A stretch of 64,000 bases of DNA from Anarhynchus alexandrinus (taxonomy: Eukaryota; Chordata; Aves; Charadriiformes; Charadriidae). The position numbers were made by a program, and so were the translations under genes. Positions within the stretch are counted from its first letter, which is position 1. Each line of letters begins with the position of its first letter. The stretch lies in assembly GCA_008711295.1 (NCBI GenBank), contig VUYV01000004.1, forward strand, positions 5,545,378 through 5,609,377. The letters run 5' to 3'. Of this stretch, positions 37,420-50,826 are shown piece by piece. The notes under the pieces were generated by a model that was not told the origin of the DNA, ran no database searches, and saw nothing but the letters and a program-made list of their open reading frames with translations.

Positions 37420-40079
37420 TGTCTTTTAAAGGGGCTGCTCATTCCGTGTTTGCAGGAATTACCATGTTTCATCAGAAGTGATGGGAATCGGCTCATAGCG
37501 AATAAGCAAAGACAATCCCAGCAATCGTCTACTAATAGCTGGAGGCACCTGGAGCTCCGGTCCGACTCCCAGTTGTGGGGCTGAATAGGGCAGTTCCCAT
37601 TAACGTCAGTGCTGGTCTGTGACTAAAACCCGCGTGTAGAGATGAAAATAAATCACAACATATGAAACAAAAGTCATGCAGTCAGGCATGAGTAAGAGCA
37701 ATACTCAGCCATTTTGCCCAATGAGATTAACTCCTTCCCTGCTGCTTGAGTGTAAGCTGGAAGCGATTTCTGTAGCAAGTCTATGAGCATCAAGTCTGCT
37801 TTTCTGAGTATAGTCATTACGTAATGGTCGATACTGATCTGTTGAGCAAAAATAGATAAACAGTCACAGCTTTACTGACAAACTAGGAGTAGGTTAACAC
37901 AATGGCTACACTGCTGGGAGCATCTCCGAATTAGTGTTATTACTTGTCAGAGTGCTTTGACCGTAGCAATGTACTGAATTGTTAAGTTCTTGTATAAAGA
38001 AAACCACATGACACTCGCATCCAGTGTGCCTTTTATTTGTCCTCATGCAAAATAGCTTTGCAGGTGTTTTGCTAAAACGTCTTCCCAATCCCCTTAGCCA
38101 TGTTCTGAATCATCCTCATGCATTGACTATCTTGGTAAATAAACAGTATGTTTTTATATGCCTGTACAAATCTCATCTCTTACAGTCCTTTGCAGCTAGA
38201 TATTCCCTCCCTGTTTACCTGACTTGTCAAGAGCAGAGGGAGAAGAAAAATGTCTTTGACAGCTTTTTTTTTTTTATCCCCTTACAGTATTGCAAAGGAA
38301 TAAAGGGATTATTTTTTTCCCCAGACAGTCTACCCGCAGCAGCAGCAGGGACCTCTAGTAAATTGATCAAGGGACACATTTGACCTTAGGGCTGCTTGTT
38401 AGAGCACATTGTTATAGGCACGTTGTAATAGCAGATGTAATAAAGTCTACGTTGTCCCAGAGAAAAAAAAAACCTAGTATGTTTTGTGGGGGTTTTTTTT
38501 GAGTGTGTGCGTGTTATTTAGTAGGAACTGAATTGTTGTCTGGCAACCTTGGGTCACCTCAAATAGGCATAAGCCTTAGGGCAAAGCCAAAGGCAGACGA
38601 GTTACAGAGCAAGTTCTATGGGAACTTGACAAATAACTGGTTGTTATTGTTTATTGAAACTGAGAGCACAGGGAAGAATTGCATTTATGAAAAATTATTT
38701 CAATTGCAAAATGAAAAGGAAAGTGTGAGTTGTGTCAAGAAATTAGCAGTGATATAGACCATGGAGGCTTGCACTTCAGTAGCTCTGCCGTTAACTGGAA
38801 GAGGGGCGTTCGTGCACGCTAGGCTTTTGGTGCGGAAGAGCTTAGAACAGCAGCTGTGGATGTTCCTCAGAACCATCCTGCAGATGAGGGCTGGACTAGG
38901 AGGGTGCAGAAGTGGGAGCTCTTACAGACTTGTGAAGTCTTTTGGTAAGAGCTAGCTTTGTTTAAAAAAGAGAGTAAGCTCTCTGCTACTCAAGTCTTGT
39001 AAACACAAATAAAAAAAATGCTTTTACAAGAAACTACCACCACAAGGATTCAATTAGTTAAGAGCCTAAATCCCAGTGACTTGTTGATACGATGTGCTCC
39101 TCACTTAAGCATTTACATAAATCCCACTTACCAGTTTACTCTTATTTCCATTTTTGTATTCTGATACCTCTTACCAGAATAAATGCCTTTCTTCTATTTT
39201 GATAGAACCAGGCAAATAAAATGTGCAAGCTGTTGCAAGATGTATGTTGTGCTCTATTAATGGGACTCAAAATAGGATTTCTGATTATTTCAGAGGCTTC
39301 CTTCTGTGCCATCATGTGCGTATTTTCCTAATGGTTATTATTTATTTATTTTGGCAGAATGTCTTTAACTTACGTTGGTAATGAAAGGAATGTCTACTGC
39401 TTCATCTATATTCATTTACAGAATGTAGAAAACTGAGACTTTTTTTGCAGTATTCGGCTCCACATGACTTACATCGATCAGGTGTGTCCTGCCGTTCAAA
39501 GACCTATTGAGATGTACTGTAATTGCTTAAGGTGTATCTGCTAAAACAGCTTGGTCTGAAAGGCTTTTTTAGTCATTTTATGCAACAAAGCCTGTTAATA
39601 CAACTACACGAATGAGAGCCCTTAGTTAATTCCTAATTAGTTATTGATGTACTTGTTGACTTCAAGCTTGTTCTGAAAGAATTAGGATTTAATCAGTAAA
39701 AGTCAGTCTTTTTCTTCTACCTATCTGAAAAATTAGCTGTTTCCAATGTTGAAGTACATATGTTAAAATAAAAATTGAACAAGTGATATGATCTTTTTCA
39801 CTATTAGATGCTGGCTTTCACCTGGTGGTCACTCCATAAGGAATTAACTTCTATGTGATATTTTTATTTCTGAATTGAGTAGGAATCTTGATCTCTAGCA
39901 CCATGGTAGTCAGTATCTGAATTGGGTATTTTTTCTGTTTCCAGACACTGCAGACATGTAATTTTAAAACCCTTCTCCTCCTCCTCCTCAAAAAATAACT
40001 CTGTCTGGGAGAGGAGCAGAGGCTGGATTCTTGCCAGTAGTGCTAATTGGTGGAGTTGTTGAGGTTAAAGGATTTATGC

Positions 40080-40185
40080 TACCAAGTTCTGCCACTAGAA
40101 TGTTGGGCAACGAGGTAAATTACTGAGCCATCCTTTGTCTGGTTGCTTGTCTGTAACATGGAGATAATACTTTTTACTTCCTTTT
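40080..40185 (+). mobile_element. MIR-like ancient SINE fragment
   Basis: The text 'ctgccactagaatgttgggc' followed by 'gagccatcctttg' and 'ttgtctgtaacatggagata' matches the MIR series TTGGGCAA, GAGCCTCAGTTT, ATCTGTAAAATGGGGATAAT. This is the clearest of the MIR candidates here. Confidence 0.68.
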
Positions 40186-41984
40186 TAAAATGTTTGCAAC
40201 ATACAGAAGAAAAGTAGTAAGGGACGTGATGATTATTTTATTACCATACAGGAAAATACAAGGCTGTTTTTTCAACCTGAAGAAGGAAGGGAGGAGGTCA
40301 TTGCTGTAGGAGTCTTGGTCTTGCTAGCAAGATTTAAGGGAATGGTCTTAAGTTGTGGGACATCATACAGAGACTTGACTAGATTTGGAAATAGCACTGC
40401 CACATCAGCTTAGAGCTGACCCAAAGCACAACAAAGTGGTTCAGACAGAAGACATCAGAGAAGTCACTCCATCCAAGCTAGTATTTCTGCATCATGCCGT
40501 GTGAATGTGCCACATCAGGTGCCCAGGGTGGATGCCAGCTTCAGTTTCCAAGAGCTTGCTTAGAGGTGCTGAGCACCGTTCAATAATTCAATCCATCAAG
40601 AACCTTGCAGAAAGCTCTGGCAATTGCTGAGGATGATCTAATGCTGGTATTAATCATCATCTCATGATTGAGAACTAGGTGTGAATACTGAGGGTGTTTC
40701 CACAGTACAAACTCAGGGAAGGATCTTGATAGCGAACTCGCTGGGCCAGTTTTCTAGCCTAAGCATTTTCTTTTTCTTAATTATAAACCCTCCAAAGGTC
40801 TTCTAGGGTGAAGAGCTGGTTAGAAATACTGAGTGTATAATTTTGTGGTTTTCTGTCTTTAGTAGCTGGCTTCTCGGGAAGCTTTAGGAAGGAATAGATC
40901 CACTTATGTATGCTTGAGAAAAGGCTCAGGTATCTATTACTCTGAAATAGCCCCACTTGATTATGCAGCTTAGAGTATGAGATGTACATAAAGCTGATTG
41001 CAATGGGCTAAAAAGGTCTGGCAAAGCCCTGGCTTGCCAAGAGAAATATTTTCTGCAATTTAGTATGAATTCATCCCTTTTATTCTTCCCAGCAGTGGGA
41101 TTTGTTTATGTGCTGTACTGCCCTTAGCTCAGAGACCCATGCCTTCACCTCCAGCGTGGTCTTCTGATCCTCCCTGGAGTGACTGCTTGGGAGACCTTTG
41201 CTTTTCTCTCACTGACCTCAGGTGGGAAGAGGCGAAAGGAGTTGTTAAGGCCCAGCGAGGTGTGAGGGTGGTAGATCTGGGCTTCAGGGGGTTTGGCATC
41301 CAAAAGATTTTTCCCTAACAGAAGAGGGGAGGGGAATAGCAGCTGCCAGTGAGTTGTCTTGGCACCTCCAGTGTTGGTGGGGTTACATTCTGTTTTCTGA
41401 AGCTAACTGGAAAATATTCCAAATTCCTAAAATTCTGCCTGCCCAGCAAAATCAGGGGGGAATGTGGCATTACTAGCCATGTGAATGATTGCTTAATTTA
41501 GCAACAAGTTATGAATATTCAGTGGCATGGGCTTCAGCAGAGAGGAGGAACAGGACCGCAAGCCCACGGGGACCCAAGCTTGTTAACCTCTGCTGCCTTG
41601 GGCTCCACTGCCCTCTCTGTGTGCTACCTGGAAGGAAATTGTCGCAGGTGCATTCATCCATGCCACAACTAAACCTTCGTTTTGCTTTAGAGATGTTCCC
41701 TTGGAGCTGCTCATGTGGAAGTGGGCCAGTTGGGCTTTGTGTGAGTGCGAGTGCATGTGCGTGTCTGTCAAGTTTACTCTCGCAGCTTAACCATAATTCA
41801 TTACATAAAGCCTGTTTGTCACACATGGCTTTAAATATCCACAGGCCAGCCTCGTGTAATAATTCCAATGTGGATTTCAAAAACAGCGAGGTAGGGGCTG
41901 CAGTTTACGGAAGATCTAAGCACAGAGGGCGAAAGTGGCTTATGATGGGAATCTTGCTTCTAACCCAGTGCTGTAGCTGCCTCG

Positions 41985-42115
41985 ATTGAAGCACCAGGAG
42001 GTCAAGTGACTTGTCAAAGGTTGCACAGTGAGAGAGCAACTACACTGACATTTGATACCGGGAGCCTTCTGTTTCCCAGTCTGCTGCTGATTTACACTTT
42101 CATCCTCTGGTACAC
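41985..42115 (-). mobile_element. MIR-like ancient SINE fragment, reverse orientation
   Basis: The plus strand reads 'aggtcaagtgacttgtcaaa', 'ggttgcacagtgagagagc', then 'gataccgggagccttctg' and 'tttcccagtctgctgctg'. This follows the reverse complement of MIR (aggttaagtgacttgccc, aaggtcacacagc, ggattcgaacccaggtct, gactcccagtccagtgct). Confidence 0.65.
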
Positions 42116-45104
42116 ATAACTGCTGCTTGGATTAAGCTGTGACACATCTTCACATGAGTGTAAAATTATTTCAAGTTAGACCTTGCAAAGGGAATGTCGT
42201 TTCTTCCACAAACACTGCGTGGGTTTAGTCCGTTCCCACCTGGTTCATCCGCTAGTTCAGCACCACTGATGAATAAATTACAATTATTGAGGTATCAATT
42301 CATCATGTCTCAGCAGTGGTGTTGCCTGTTCCACTGCATTGACCGAGCCCTTTGCTAGCAGGCTAATGTACTGCAGTTCTACTCTTTCTTGTCCCGTAAT
42401 GAGGGGATCCCTTGTACCAATTTGAATGTTATTAGATTGCAATTAATTTCTCCCTACTCCAAACTGAGGCTGAGTCAAGTGCTGTTCAGCGTTGAGCTTA
42501 CCACATGGATATATCAAATGGGTGAAGTGCTAAGAAAGAATCTGGCCTGAGCAATTTTTTAATCTGTGCCTCGTGTTCCCCGTCTCCCCTGATTGCAGTA
42601 ATTAGCAAACCAAATTCATTGCTTTGGAAGCACCAGTGTGAGCAAGTGAGAAGAATACAACTGGATACTTTAGAAAGAATATCAGAAAGGGGAACAGTTG
42701 CAGAAAGTTGGACTTGTTGGGGAGGGATATCTGCTTTCAGATGTAGAAGGTTTTTATTTGCGCTGCAGTGGGATGTTCTGCTGTAGGACTTGGTGAGCTG
42801 GCTTTGTTTCACAGTGACTCATTTAATGCGTGGAAACTCCTGCTAGAGGATCCATGGAGGAGCCCGTTCAAGCTTTGCTTCGATGTTTGTGGTGCGAGAG
42901 TGCCTGGGCAAGGTTAGTGCCATGTCAGGATCGTTCTTTCACCAGCAGCTCGGGTGCAGACGTAGCCCAGTGAGCACAGTCGTCGTTAGAGCTGGTGCAT
43001 TGCAAACTCCTCTCCCGCAGGGAAATGCTCAGGGCCTTGGGAGTTAGTGGGAAATCTGTAAATGTTCTTCCAAAGCTCTGACTCTATAAACATTCTGAGA
43101 ATGCCAATGCACAGTGCAGTCACCTTGAGTATAGTAAAAAGTAAAGTTGCTCCACTGAGGAAAACTGAAAAAAACAGCTTGGGGCGAGAGCCCCCATCTG
43201 CCCCTCCTGCTTGTCAGTGCAGTGCTCGAGCTATGCTTGCAATGCTGGAGAGATATTTAAATGTCAGCGTGCAGCCATAAAACAATAGTTTTGTTCTATG
43301 ATTTAAGCTTAGATTTCAGAGAAGGAACTTGACTGCACCATCACAATGCGGTTTCTACTGGATAAATTGATCCTTGGAGGCAAACTAGATTAATACGAGG
43401 AGGAGACAGATTTAGAATTTGCCCTTCTCTGTGGTTTCTATAAACTGAGGAATACTTCTGGGCTCTTTGTTGCTCTAGCAATTTTCTCTCTGTTGGATGA
43501 TGACCCTTTCAGTAAGTGGTCATCCACATTGAATTTTTCTGACTCAGAGCTTAAAAAACAGGGGTTTTTTATTGACTATAGAATTCCCATACTGTAGCTT
43601 GACCTCGCTGTCGGCTTTCTTTGGAGACTATACAGAGATTTCAGCTAATGCCAAAAGAAGCCATTCACCTTTTAAGCTTGCTTTTCCCTGGCTCATAATC
43701 TACATCTGAGTGAAATATAAAGTATTGCTTATCTCTTATCTGCAAAGCTTCAGTAAGCTCCAGGCTACGTGTGCGCTACCCGACAGCTGTAACGCTGCTT
43801 TGCCAGGCACTCGGGAGCTGCCGCGCTGCTTCCCTGAGACAGGCAGGTTTTCGGGTGGGCAGTTTTTAAGTAAATTTGCTTTACTTACCTTACTTTATTT
43901 TTACTTCTAGCCTGTTATGGCCTGTAGGGATCTATTTCTTGCAGTAGGTAGTACAAGCATTTTAATCTGATTTGTTTGTTGTTGTATGTTTGGATACACA
44001 TTCACATCTATGATTAAAAAAATAATCAGTTACAGTGCTTCTGCTCACACGGACTTCTGAAGTAGCTGGGACTATTTCAAGATGAAGGTGATACTAGCTG
44101 TGCGTACGCGCCAGACACATACATTTAGAAGTTGTATTTTGTATTAGCAAGAAGCTAATCAGTGTTTGTAGGGTGTTTGGGGGTGTGTTTTGTTTGCTCG
44201 CCCTTACATACTGCTTCTCGTGAGCTAAATTTGAGTGTTAAGCTGGGTTCAAGCCACTAAAATGAGTACGTGGTGGGTTGTTGAGAGCCAAGCTGGGGCA
44301 CGCTTTCAGACCCTGTTTTGAAAGAACACTCTCCTTGAGGAGAGATGCCCATCTTAGTGATACTTGCAGACTATTTTCTATTTGCAGGTATGCTTTGAAA
44401 AGTTACTGTCTTTTGTTAATTTATGCTTGCTGCTACGTATTACATTATGAGCCTCCTTGGTGCAGTAAAACCTTCAGAAAAGAGAACGGGTAGAAACTCA
44501 ATGTAAATCCAAACAAGGGGAAAAGTCCTGGTACATATTATTTAGAATTTGCATTTGAAATCTCACGTTCTATTTGTTCCAATTTTTTCTTGGGCTCTCA
44601 TTGAGAATTTACAGCTCTCTGGGGATATTAGCACAGAAAAGTTACTTGAGGTTGTGTATAAAGGAGAAGGAATGAAGGAGAGGGGAAAAAAATTTGGCTG
44701 GTGTAAAGAAATTAAGAAAGATTCTTCTAAACTATAATTCTAGCATTTAGTTCGCCAAGTTGAAATGGTTTTATCTCTAATTTTGAGGCAGGCGCTCTGA
44801 ACACTATGTGCTGATTTTTTCTTTAATCAATTCAAGTCATTTTGATTTACTGCATAGATTTACTGTGTCTTATTACTGTAAGTGGCTAAAATAATACCTC
44901 TAAACAAGGCTTCTTGAAATTACTAAAAGTTGATGTCTGTGTGTAGTTGCGGTTTTGGGGTCTTTCCACTGGAAAGTAATGTTTCATCCCTAATTTATAC
45001 TACGTAAAAATCCCCTTTAGGTACTAACACAATCATAAAAGGAAGAAGGGCGGTTTCTTGATTACACTGCGTGAGTGGGGTACAAATGGCATGGGTCATC
45101 TGTA
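42116..45104. other. Unique intron sequence, no gene seen
   Basis: The only item picked out is the POU-dimer-like word at 44547-44561. No exon or repeat was recognised. Confidence 0.55.
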
Positions 45105-45200
45105 GATCCACGTATGACCTTCGGCAGGTTATTTAAGGTACTTTGCTTCTTACTATTTCACGTCTGAAACTAGATGTAATATCTTCCTATTACATACAGA
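45105..45200 (+). mobile_element. MIR-like ancient SINE fragment
   Basis: The text 'cgtatgaccttcggcaggtt' then 'atttaaggtactttgcttc' and 'tttcacgtctgaaactagat' follows the MIR core TGTGTGACCTTGGGCAAGTT, ACTTAACCTCT, TTTCCTCATCTGTAAAATGG. It is diverged but collinear. Confidence 0.58.
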
Positions 45201-47099
45201 AGTTGCAAGTGGACATTTTGTGACCATTAGTTACTCTAGTATTGATGAGAGGATTGGATAGCGTATAGTGAAAACCATTTTAACATTTCGTGTCCTAGTA
45301 GCAGGAATTTGGCTTTCAAAGACTCCATCAGAACAGACCTAATATAAAGCTATTAAATCTACATCTCAGATTAAAAAAAAAAGTAAGTGTTCTTGATTTT
45401 GGGTCAAAGGTACAAATGGCAGTCTTGGGACCCCGTCAAAACGTTACAGAATCAAGATTGAGAAAACATAGGTTATGAGAGCATCTTGCTGGGTATGTTT
45501 GTGTGGGGATTTCACGCTGGGCTTCTGCTTTGAGTTACTCAGTGCTGGAGCAGTGCTGGTTAGCAAAGGAGAGGTTCTGACTTCACAGCTGTGTACATAG
45601 GCTGAATGCAGCCTGCAAGAAGGGTAGGGATTTTTGTTTGTGCTTGAAAGGTATCTCTGGATGATTGATCTCCTGATTTACTCTTTAAAATAATAAAAAA
45701 ATAAAAATGCAGGGGATTAGGTCTGTCAGGCTGACGCACGCTGAACTGTGCCCTTTTCGGCGAGCGGTACTTCTTGGGAAGGGAAGGGCAGCGCAGCACA
45801 GATAAGCACATTGAGACGGAGCTCCAGGGAAGCAGTGCACGGCTGGGTCTCCGTTCCGGTTCTGGGCTTTGAATGACGTATTTCCCACTGTGGCTCCGTA
45901 TCTGCCACCTTCTCCTCCTCCTGAGAATTGCTTTGCCTTATGAGCTGCCTCAGTGACTTCAGTGAGTATGTGAGTCTGACTCTGTGAGTCAGCTTGCAGT
46001 CAGAGGAGTTATTTTTTTTATAGTTTACATTACTGGCGGATCTGGCCTGGTTCCCCTCCGCAGCTATGCCTCCCCATGCTTTGCCAGGGCTGTGAAGCGC
46101 AGAACATTTCCTAACGTGCACTTGACGGTTTGTGCCTGTCTCTCCCTGGTTGGACAGGGTGCGGGGGGGTGTCTGCATTGATTGCTGACCCTTTGAAATG
46201 CTTGGCTCTTCCAATTGCTTGAATTTTTTATAAATATTAAATCTCTCCATAAATGATCTTGTACAACTTCTACAAAGCATAAAAGAGGAGAGGTTAAATT
46301 GAAAATGAGGTATATTGGACTACAGAGCACAAAGATAAATACGTATTTAAGTTGAAGTTTAAATGAATAGTTCCTGTGGCTATGTACTAGTGGGTTCAGA
46401 GGGTAATTTTTTTTTTTAACCTTAATGTATTCCATTCTAGCTGTGCAGATCTAATTAGTGTTAGCAGCACTGAAAGGACTGTGGCTCTATTGGTTGTGTA
46501 GGCAAACTGTGGAAGGCAGAAGGAAACTAGAGTTGATGTTGTTCTGGTCTTTTTCCCCATTTGTCATTAAGCTTCATTCATCTAAGTCCTGTCAACTCGC
46601 CGGTGTTTTCTGTCGGTGGCCTGGCTGGGGAGGCTATTCTGTATGCTGCATAAAATTGGGACATCAGTGTGAAGGGTGGGCTTTCCAAATATACTACAAG
46701 GAAGTAAAACTTGATTTTTTTTTTCTTTGTTGTTTCTTTTTTTTTCCCCCCCCCTCTATGACCTCTCCTGAGGTACTGGTTCTTTGGATAAGTGATGCAT
46801 GAAGAAAAGTGATAGCTAAACTTGTTTTGTCTTCAGGTTTTTTTGCTAATGCATCTTCAAAGGATGTTACCATCTCCTTTTATTCCTCTGCAACTTGACA
46901 TGTCCAATTTTATTCTTACAGAAGTAATAGATCCATTTGTGTTCTTCTAAGGGGCCCTGTTTGGAAAATACATCTTCCAGAAAGGAAATTTTTCAAGAAT
47001 ACTGCTGGGTACTTTTACAGTAAAACACACCTTGTGAATATCCTCAAAGTGCAGAGGTATTTTCAGGTCAAAGACAGCTTAAAAAAAGTAAAGGAGGCC

Positions 47100-47160
47100 A
47101 TTATATCATGTAAGAATCAATTGATTATGGTTGCTACATTATTGTAATGTCAATCACAAC
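47100..47160. promoter_or_regulatory. Cluster of homeodomain-like palindromes
   Basis: ATCAATTGAT at 47116-47125 is a perfect palindrome. ACATTA-TTG-TAATGT at 47136-47150 is a perfect inverted repeat with a 3-base spacer, followed by CAATCA. The flanks are AT-rich unique sequence. Confidence 0.25.
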
Positions 47161-48190
47161 CGTTTGCAAGTCAGCACAATTATATAGCTATAAGAAAAAT
47201 GGGAATGAGGTGCGTGGCTTTTTGAGAATTCCAGTGGTGGTTTTTTTTTTTTTGTAAGCATCATAAACTGTCATAAAAAGATAAACCAATTAATAATTTA
47301 GGTTTTGATGTAGAGGTAAGAATCAGAAGTTGTGTATGCTGGCTTTTCAGAGTTACCAAATCTGATGTTCAGAATCAATATTGCCCTGAAAATAGATGAT
47401 ATGTCAACATAAAATTTTAAAATCTTTATACTTGTCCTTTATGTAAGTAACTTTCAACTTCTGCAGTTGTAAGGGCTGCTAAAAATGCTTTATTAAAGAA
47501 AGAAAATATAGATTTTCAGATCACGTGACTCCAGGGGGCTGAATTTGAGAAAAATCTACTAAATATCAGAAGACTGCCAACTCTCTTGAGTTAATGAATG
47601 TGTTCTCCCATCACAATGGTTGTGCTTCATTTTGCATTATAATGTTGTCTAACAGCAAGTGGCACTTCTGATTCTTTTGTAATTTCCAAGCAAAATGCTG
47701 TTTGCAAAATAAACATGCTGAGAGTTTCCTAAAGCTAATGTCATCAGTAAAAGTGAACTGCGTAGCTGGGTCAGTTCTTTGGTGGAATAGAGATGGGTGG
47801 ATTCTCTTAATAGTTGCTACACAGATGTGAGCCCCAAATCGTTTTCTTCCTTCCTTAAGCTTGAGCAGATTGCAGCTGTGCTATGTCAATGTATTGCTGT
47901 GCGGTGGAGAATGAAGCAAAACCTTTTCCTACTTTTGCTGCTTTTCAACACAGATGACAGTAAGACAAAGCAGAATTGCTGTGCTGCTGTTAGTAGAGCA
48001 CTTCTCTGGTGGAATGGCCTGAGGACGGCTACCATGCGACATGTTTTGAGCACCGGCTCAGGACAGATCTTGTAAATGGAATTGAACATTCTCCTTTGTA
48101 TCAACCATCCTTAGGGAAGGGAGGGAGGGGAAAAAAAAAAAGGTTTAGTTAACCCCTGTTGCTGTGGACTAATATATAATTAGGACAATA

Positions 48191-48245
48191 ATATAATAAA
48201 TGATATAATATGAATATATTATTTATTATAAAATATAATAAATGA
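48191..48245. repeat. AT-rich inverted and direct repeat
   Basis: ATAATAAATGATATA at 48193-48207 pairs with TATATTATTTATTAT at 48215-48229 (14 of 15 positions) around a 7-base loop. ATATAATAAATGA is also directly repeated at 48191-48203 and 48233-48245. This is a simple AT-rich cruciform-type structure; there is no sign of a transposon end. Confidence 0.55.
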
Positions 48246-50810
48246 GGGACAGCGATGCAGATCTTTTAATGCTGGACCAATTCAGGCCAGAAATTCGTGT
48301 AACTGTAGCAGTGAAGCTTATATAGTGATGGGCCAACTTAATTGGGATGTGATCACAGTTTTCTTCAGCCAAGATTGAGTTTCTTGTTCAGAGAAGCCTT
48401 CAAAATTTAAGGGAACATGTCATTAATGGGCGTGCTTGCTCTCACCTCTTCACGTGCTCTGAAGTTTATCTGCCTTGTGTTCATGAAATACTTCCCTGCG
48501 TTAGATGAAAAGTTTGAAGCTTGAGTGCAGCACACAATTGTTGGTAATAATTAACTAGCTACAAAATTTACCTTTTGTCATGGATTTCTTAGAATTATTA
48601 TTGCAGTGTTGCGGATGGGAAGACTGAAGGCAGGCTCGTGATGAGGACTGGATTAGTTGTGGGCAACCAGCAAGCAAACAGGAGGATGAGAAACAGAGTC
48701 CATGTCCCCTATATTCTGTTACTCTGATGGACGATTGCATTTCCTCACTGTTATTAAGCCTGCATTACAAGGGAAGATAACTTTCAAGAGGGAAACCACG
48801 GGAGAGCAGTCAGCCACATAGTGGTATTTGAGTTTGTTCCTACACATGGGCGATAACTGCTGGTAGTTAGATAGCACTGTAGGAAAACTGCGGGTAAACG
48901 TTGATTCATGTTTTTAAGGGTATCCGCTGTGCGAGCGGGGGAGGTACTGAAGTTGTCTCTGTGCATGTGTGTGGGAAGGATATTAAAGATCCAACTTGTC
49001 AGGGTGTAAATTCATGCCGGAATGAAGAAAAGAGAACACCCAAAGTGGAGGCTCACATTATGGTTAAATTCCCGTGGTGCATCGGTGAGACAACGAAGAT
49101 GATGCAAACCTATTACTGAGGTTGTGTGATGCAGAGGAACTGGAAAGGAAACCACAAAACCCTGCTCTCAGTGCAAATGAGAGCAGTAGCAGCAGTGAAG
49201 ATCCATGTATTTTGAGAAAGCTTCAGTCATAGGCAGTGTAGAAGGAGTCTTGTCTACACGTCAGGGTGCTGGACCTGGCGGGCTGTTGGTAAAATTGATC
49301 TAAAACAGTAATGAACTGTCTTAAAAATTTGCATGTAATTTGCTGAACTTTCTTGGAACAGAAGTTGTAGAAAGAAAAGGGAACTAGGACAAAAAAAATG
49401 GTTAGCAGCTGTCAGCAAACCCTGACAGAGTGGTGCTTATATTTTAGGCTTCTGTTGTTCTTGTAGAGCACATGCCTGTGCACATCACCAGCACATCCCA
49501 CTTGGAAGGAGCAAATGGCCCAGGCAGTCCTGTGTGCGGTGTCTGCCACTGGCACGCAACGCTCCATGATATCTTTTGGTGACTTAGCTAAATATTTATG
49601 GCACGAACCACAAGCCATCCAAGCCAGTCAGACCCAGTCTGGAAGAGCTGAAAATACGACAGCATGAGTAAGTACCATTTGAGAGTATCAAAGAGCTATA
49701 ATAAAGTGGATAGCATTACATTAGAAAACCAAGGTGGGAGGATTACATGAAAGCAAAACACACAGACAGGCCCCAAGGGGAGACCATCCACCACAAAGAA
49801 TAATTTCCTACGGGATTCAGACCCAAGAGCGCATTCCTCTGAGGCTGCTTTAAAGCATCCAGGCAAGACATCTAAAGAGAGAGAAAAATTCATAATGATT
49901 TTTTTAAACAACTGTGTGTAGCTGGAGCAGATGCAGCGATGCCTGGTCTACAGCTCTATCCTTTCGTCTGGACTCCTACTTGTTTTCCTCCCTGTGATCT
50001 ACTTCTCAACCTAAGAAGGATATATATATTTTTTTTCTTTCCTTCAGGGAGAGAAGAGGAGAAACATCTTTCATCTGTGTTTTGGTTTTGCTTTTGCTAC
50101 GTAGGCAGTGCTGCAGTCAGATCCAGGGTGTTCCATGGGAATTGCTTTGACGTTACAGGACAGCATGGCAGTGTTACCACGGCTTTTGACGTAAAATGAG
50201 AAGGCTTTTCAGAGTGTGTTCAGCACTTCAGCCTGGTGGTTGACAGATCCAAATTCAATAACTAGTATTTTTTATCTCCTCCCTGCCCCCAAGTTAGCTG
50301 TCTCGAATGGATGCTGTTTACAGCCCTTTGCCCCAGACATCCTTTGGAGTAACTGAATCCCACACAAACCTGTGTATGTGCCTCTACACGTACATATGTA
50401 TGCATTAACACAAAGGGTAATATACAGTCTTGGACGTGGCAGGTTTAGACTCTCTGCAAAGCTGGTACGCTGCTTTGCCCTTTAGGGTTTGTGTGAAGGG
50501 CCAGTAGGGGAATGCGAGCTGGATTTGCTCAATGTTTTCCCCCTGGTCCGTGATGGAAAGGCAGCAGGACCATGAAGTTCTGAGGTGGTGCTGTGACAGA
50601 TGCGGTGCCCTGGCAGGAGCGGAGGGAGGGTTGGGGGGTGGGTGTGTGGCACAGGTTTCTTGCATGTCAGCAGAAGACAGCGGGATCTGTGCGCGTGGGT
50701 TTCTGTACAGAGAAAAGCTGTAGTGCAGTTTGTCATTTCAGCTTCAGGCCTCGGGGAACAGAGAGACTTTTATTATGGGGAATGTGCTGGGGAAGGAGCA
50801 ACAGCATTTT

Positions 50811-50826
50811 AAAAAAAAAAAAAAAA
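50811..50826 (+). repeat. Poly-A run (16 A)
   Basis: Sixteen A's. No recognisable retroposed body lies next to it. Confidence 0.8.

Larger units (their letters stand above)
33116..40079. other. Unique intron sequence, no gene seen
   Basis: Holds the T9-G14 run at 37397, a short TG repeat and pyrimidine tracts resembling splice acceptors (35012-35030, 38260-38290) without an open exon behind them. A weak ancient-repeat-like phrase ('cctaaatcccagtgacttg') lies near 39066. Confidence 0.55.

Noticed and set aside
38260..38290. Polypyrimidine tract ending 'ccccttacag'
   Set aside because: The following sequence does not encode an FBRSL1-like peptide and no convincing donor follows.
41922..41936. 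CTCF-like 'cacagagggcgaa'
   Set aside because: The upstream half of the motif does not fit.
42254..42272. Left half of a REST/NRSF element ('ttcagcaccactga')
   Set aside because: The right half-site does not match, so the complete motif is absent.
45726..46280. 184-codon minus-strand frame starting with ATG
   Set aside because: No recognisable homology or domain, overlaps other open frames, and a frame of this length is expected about once by chance in 64 kb.
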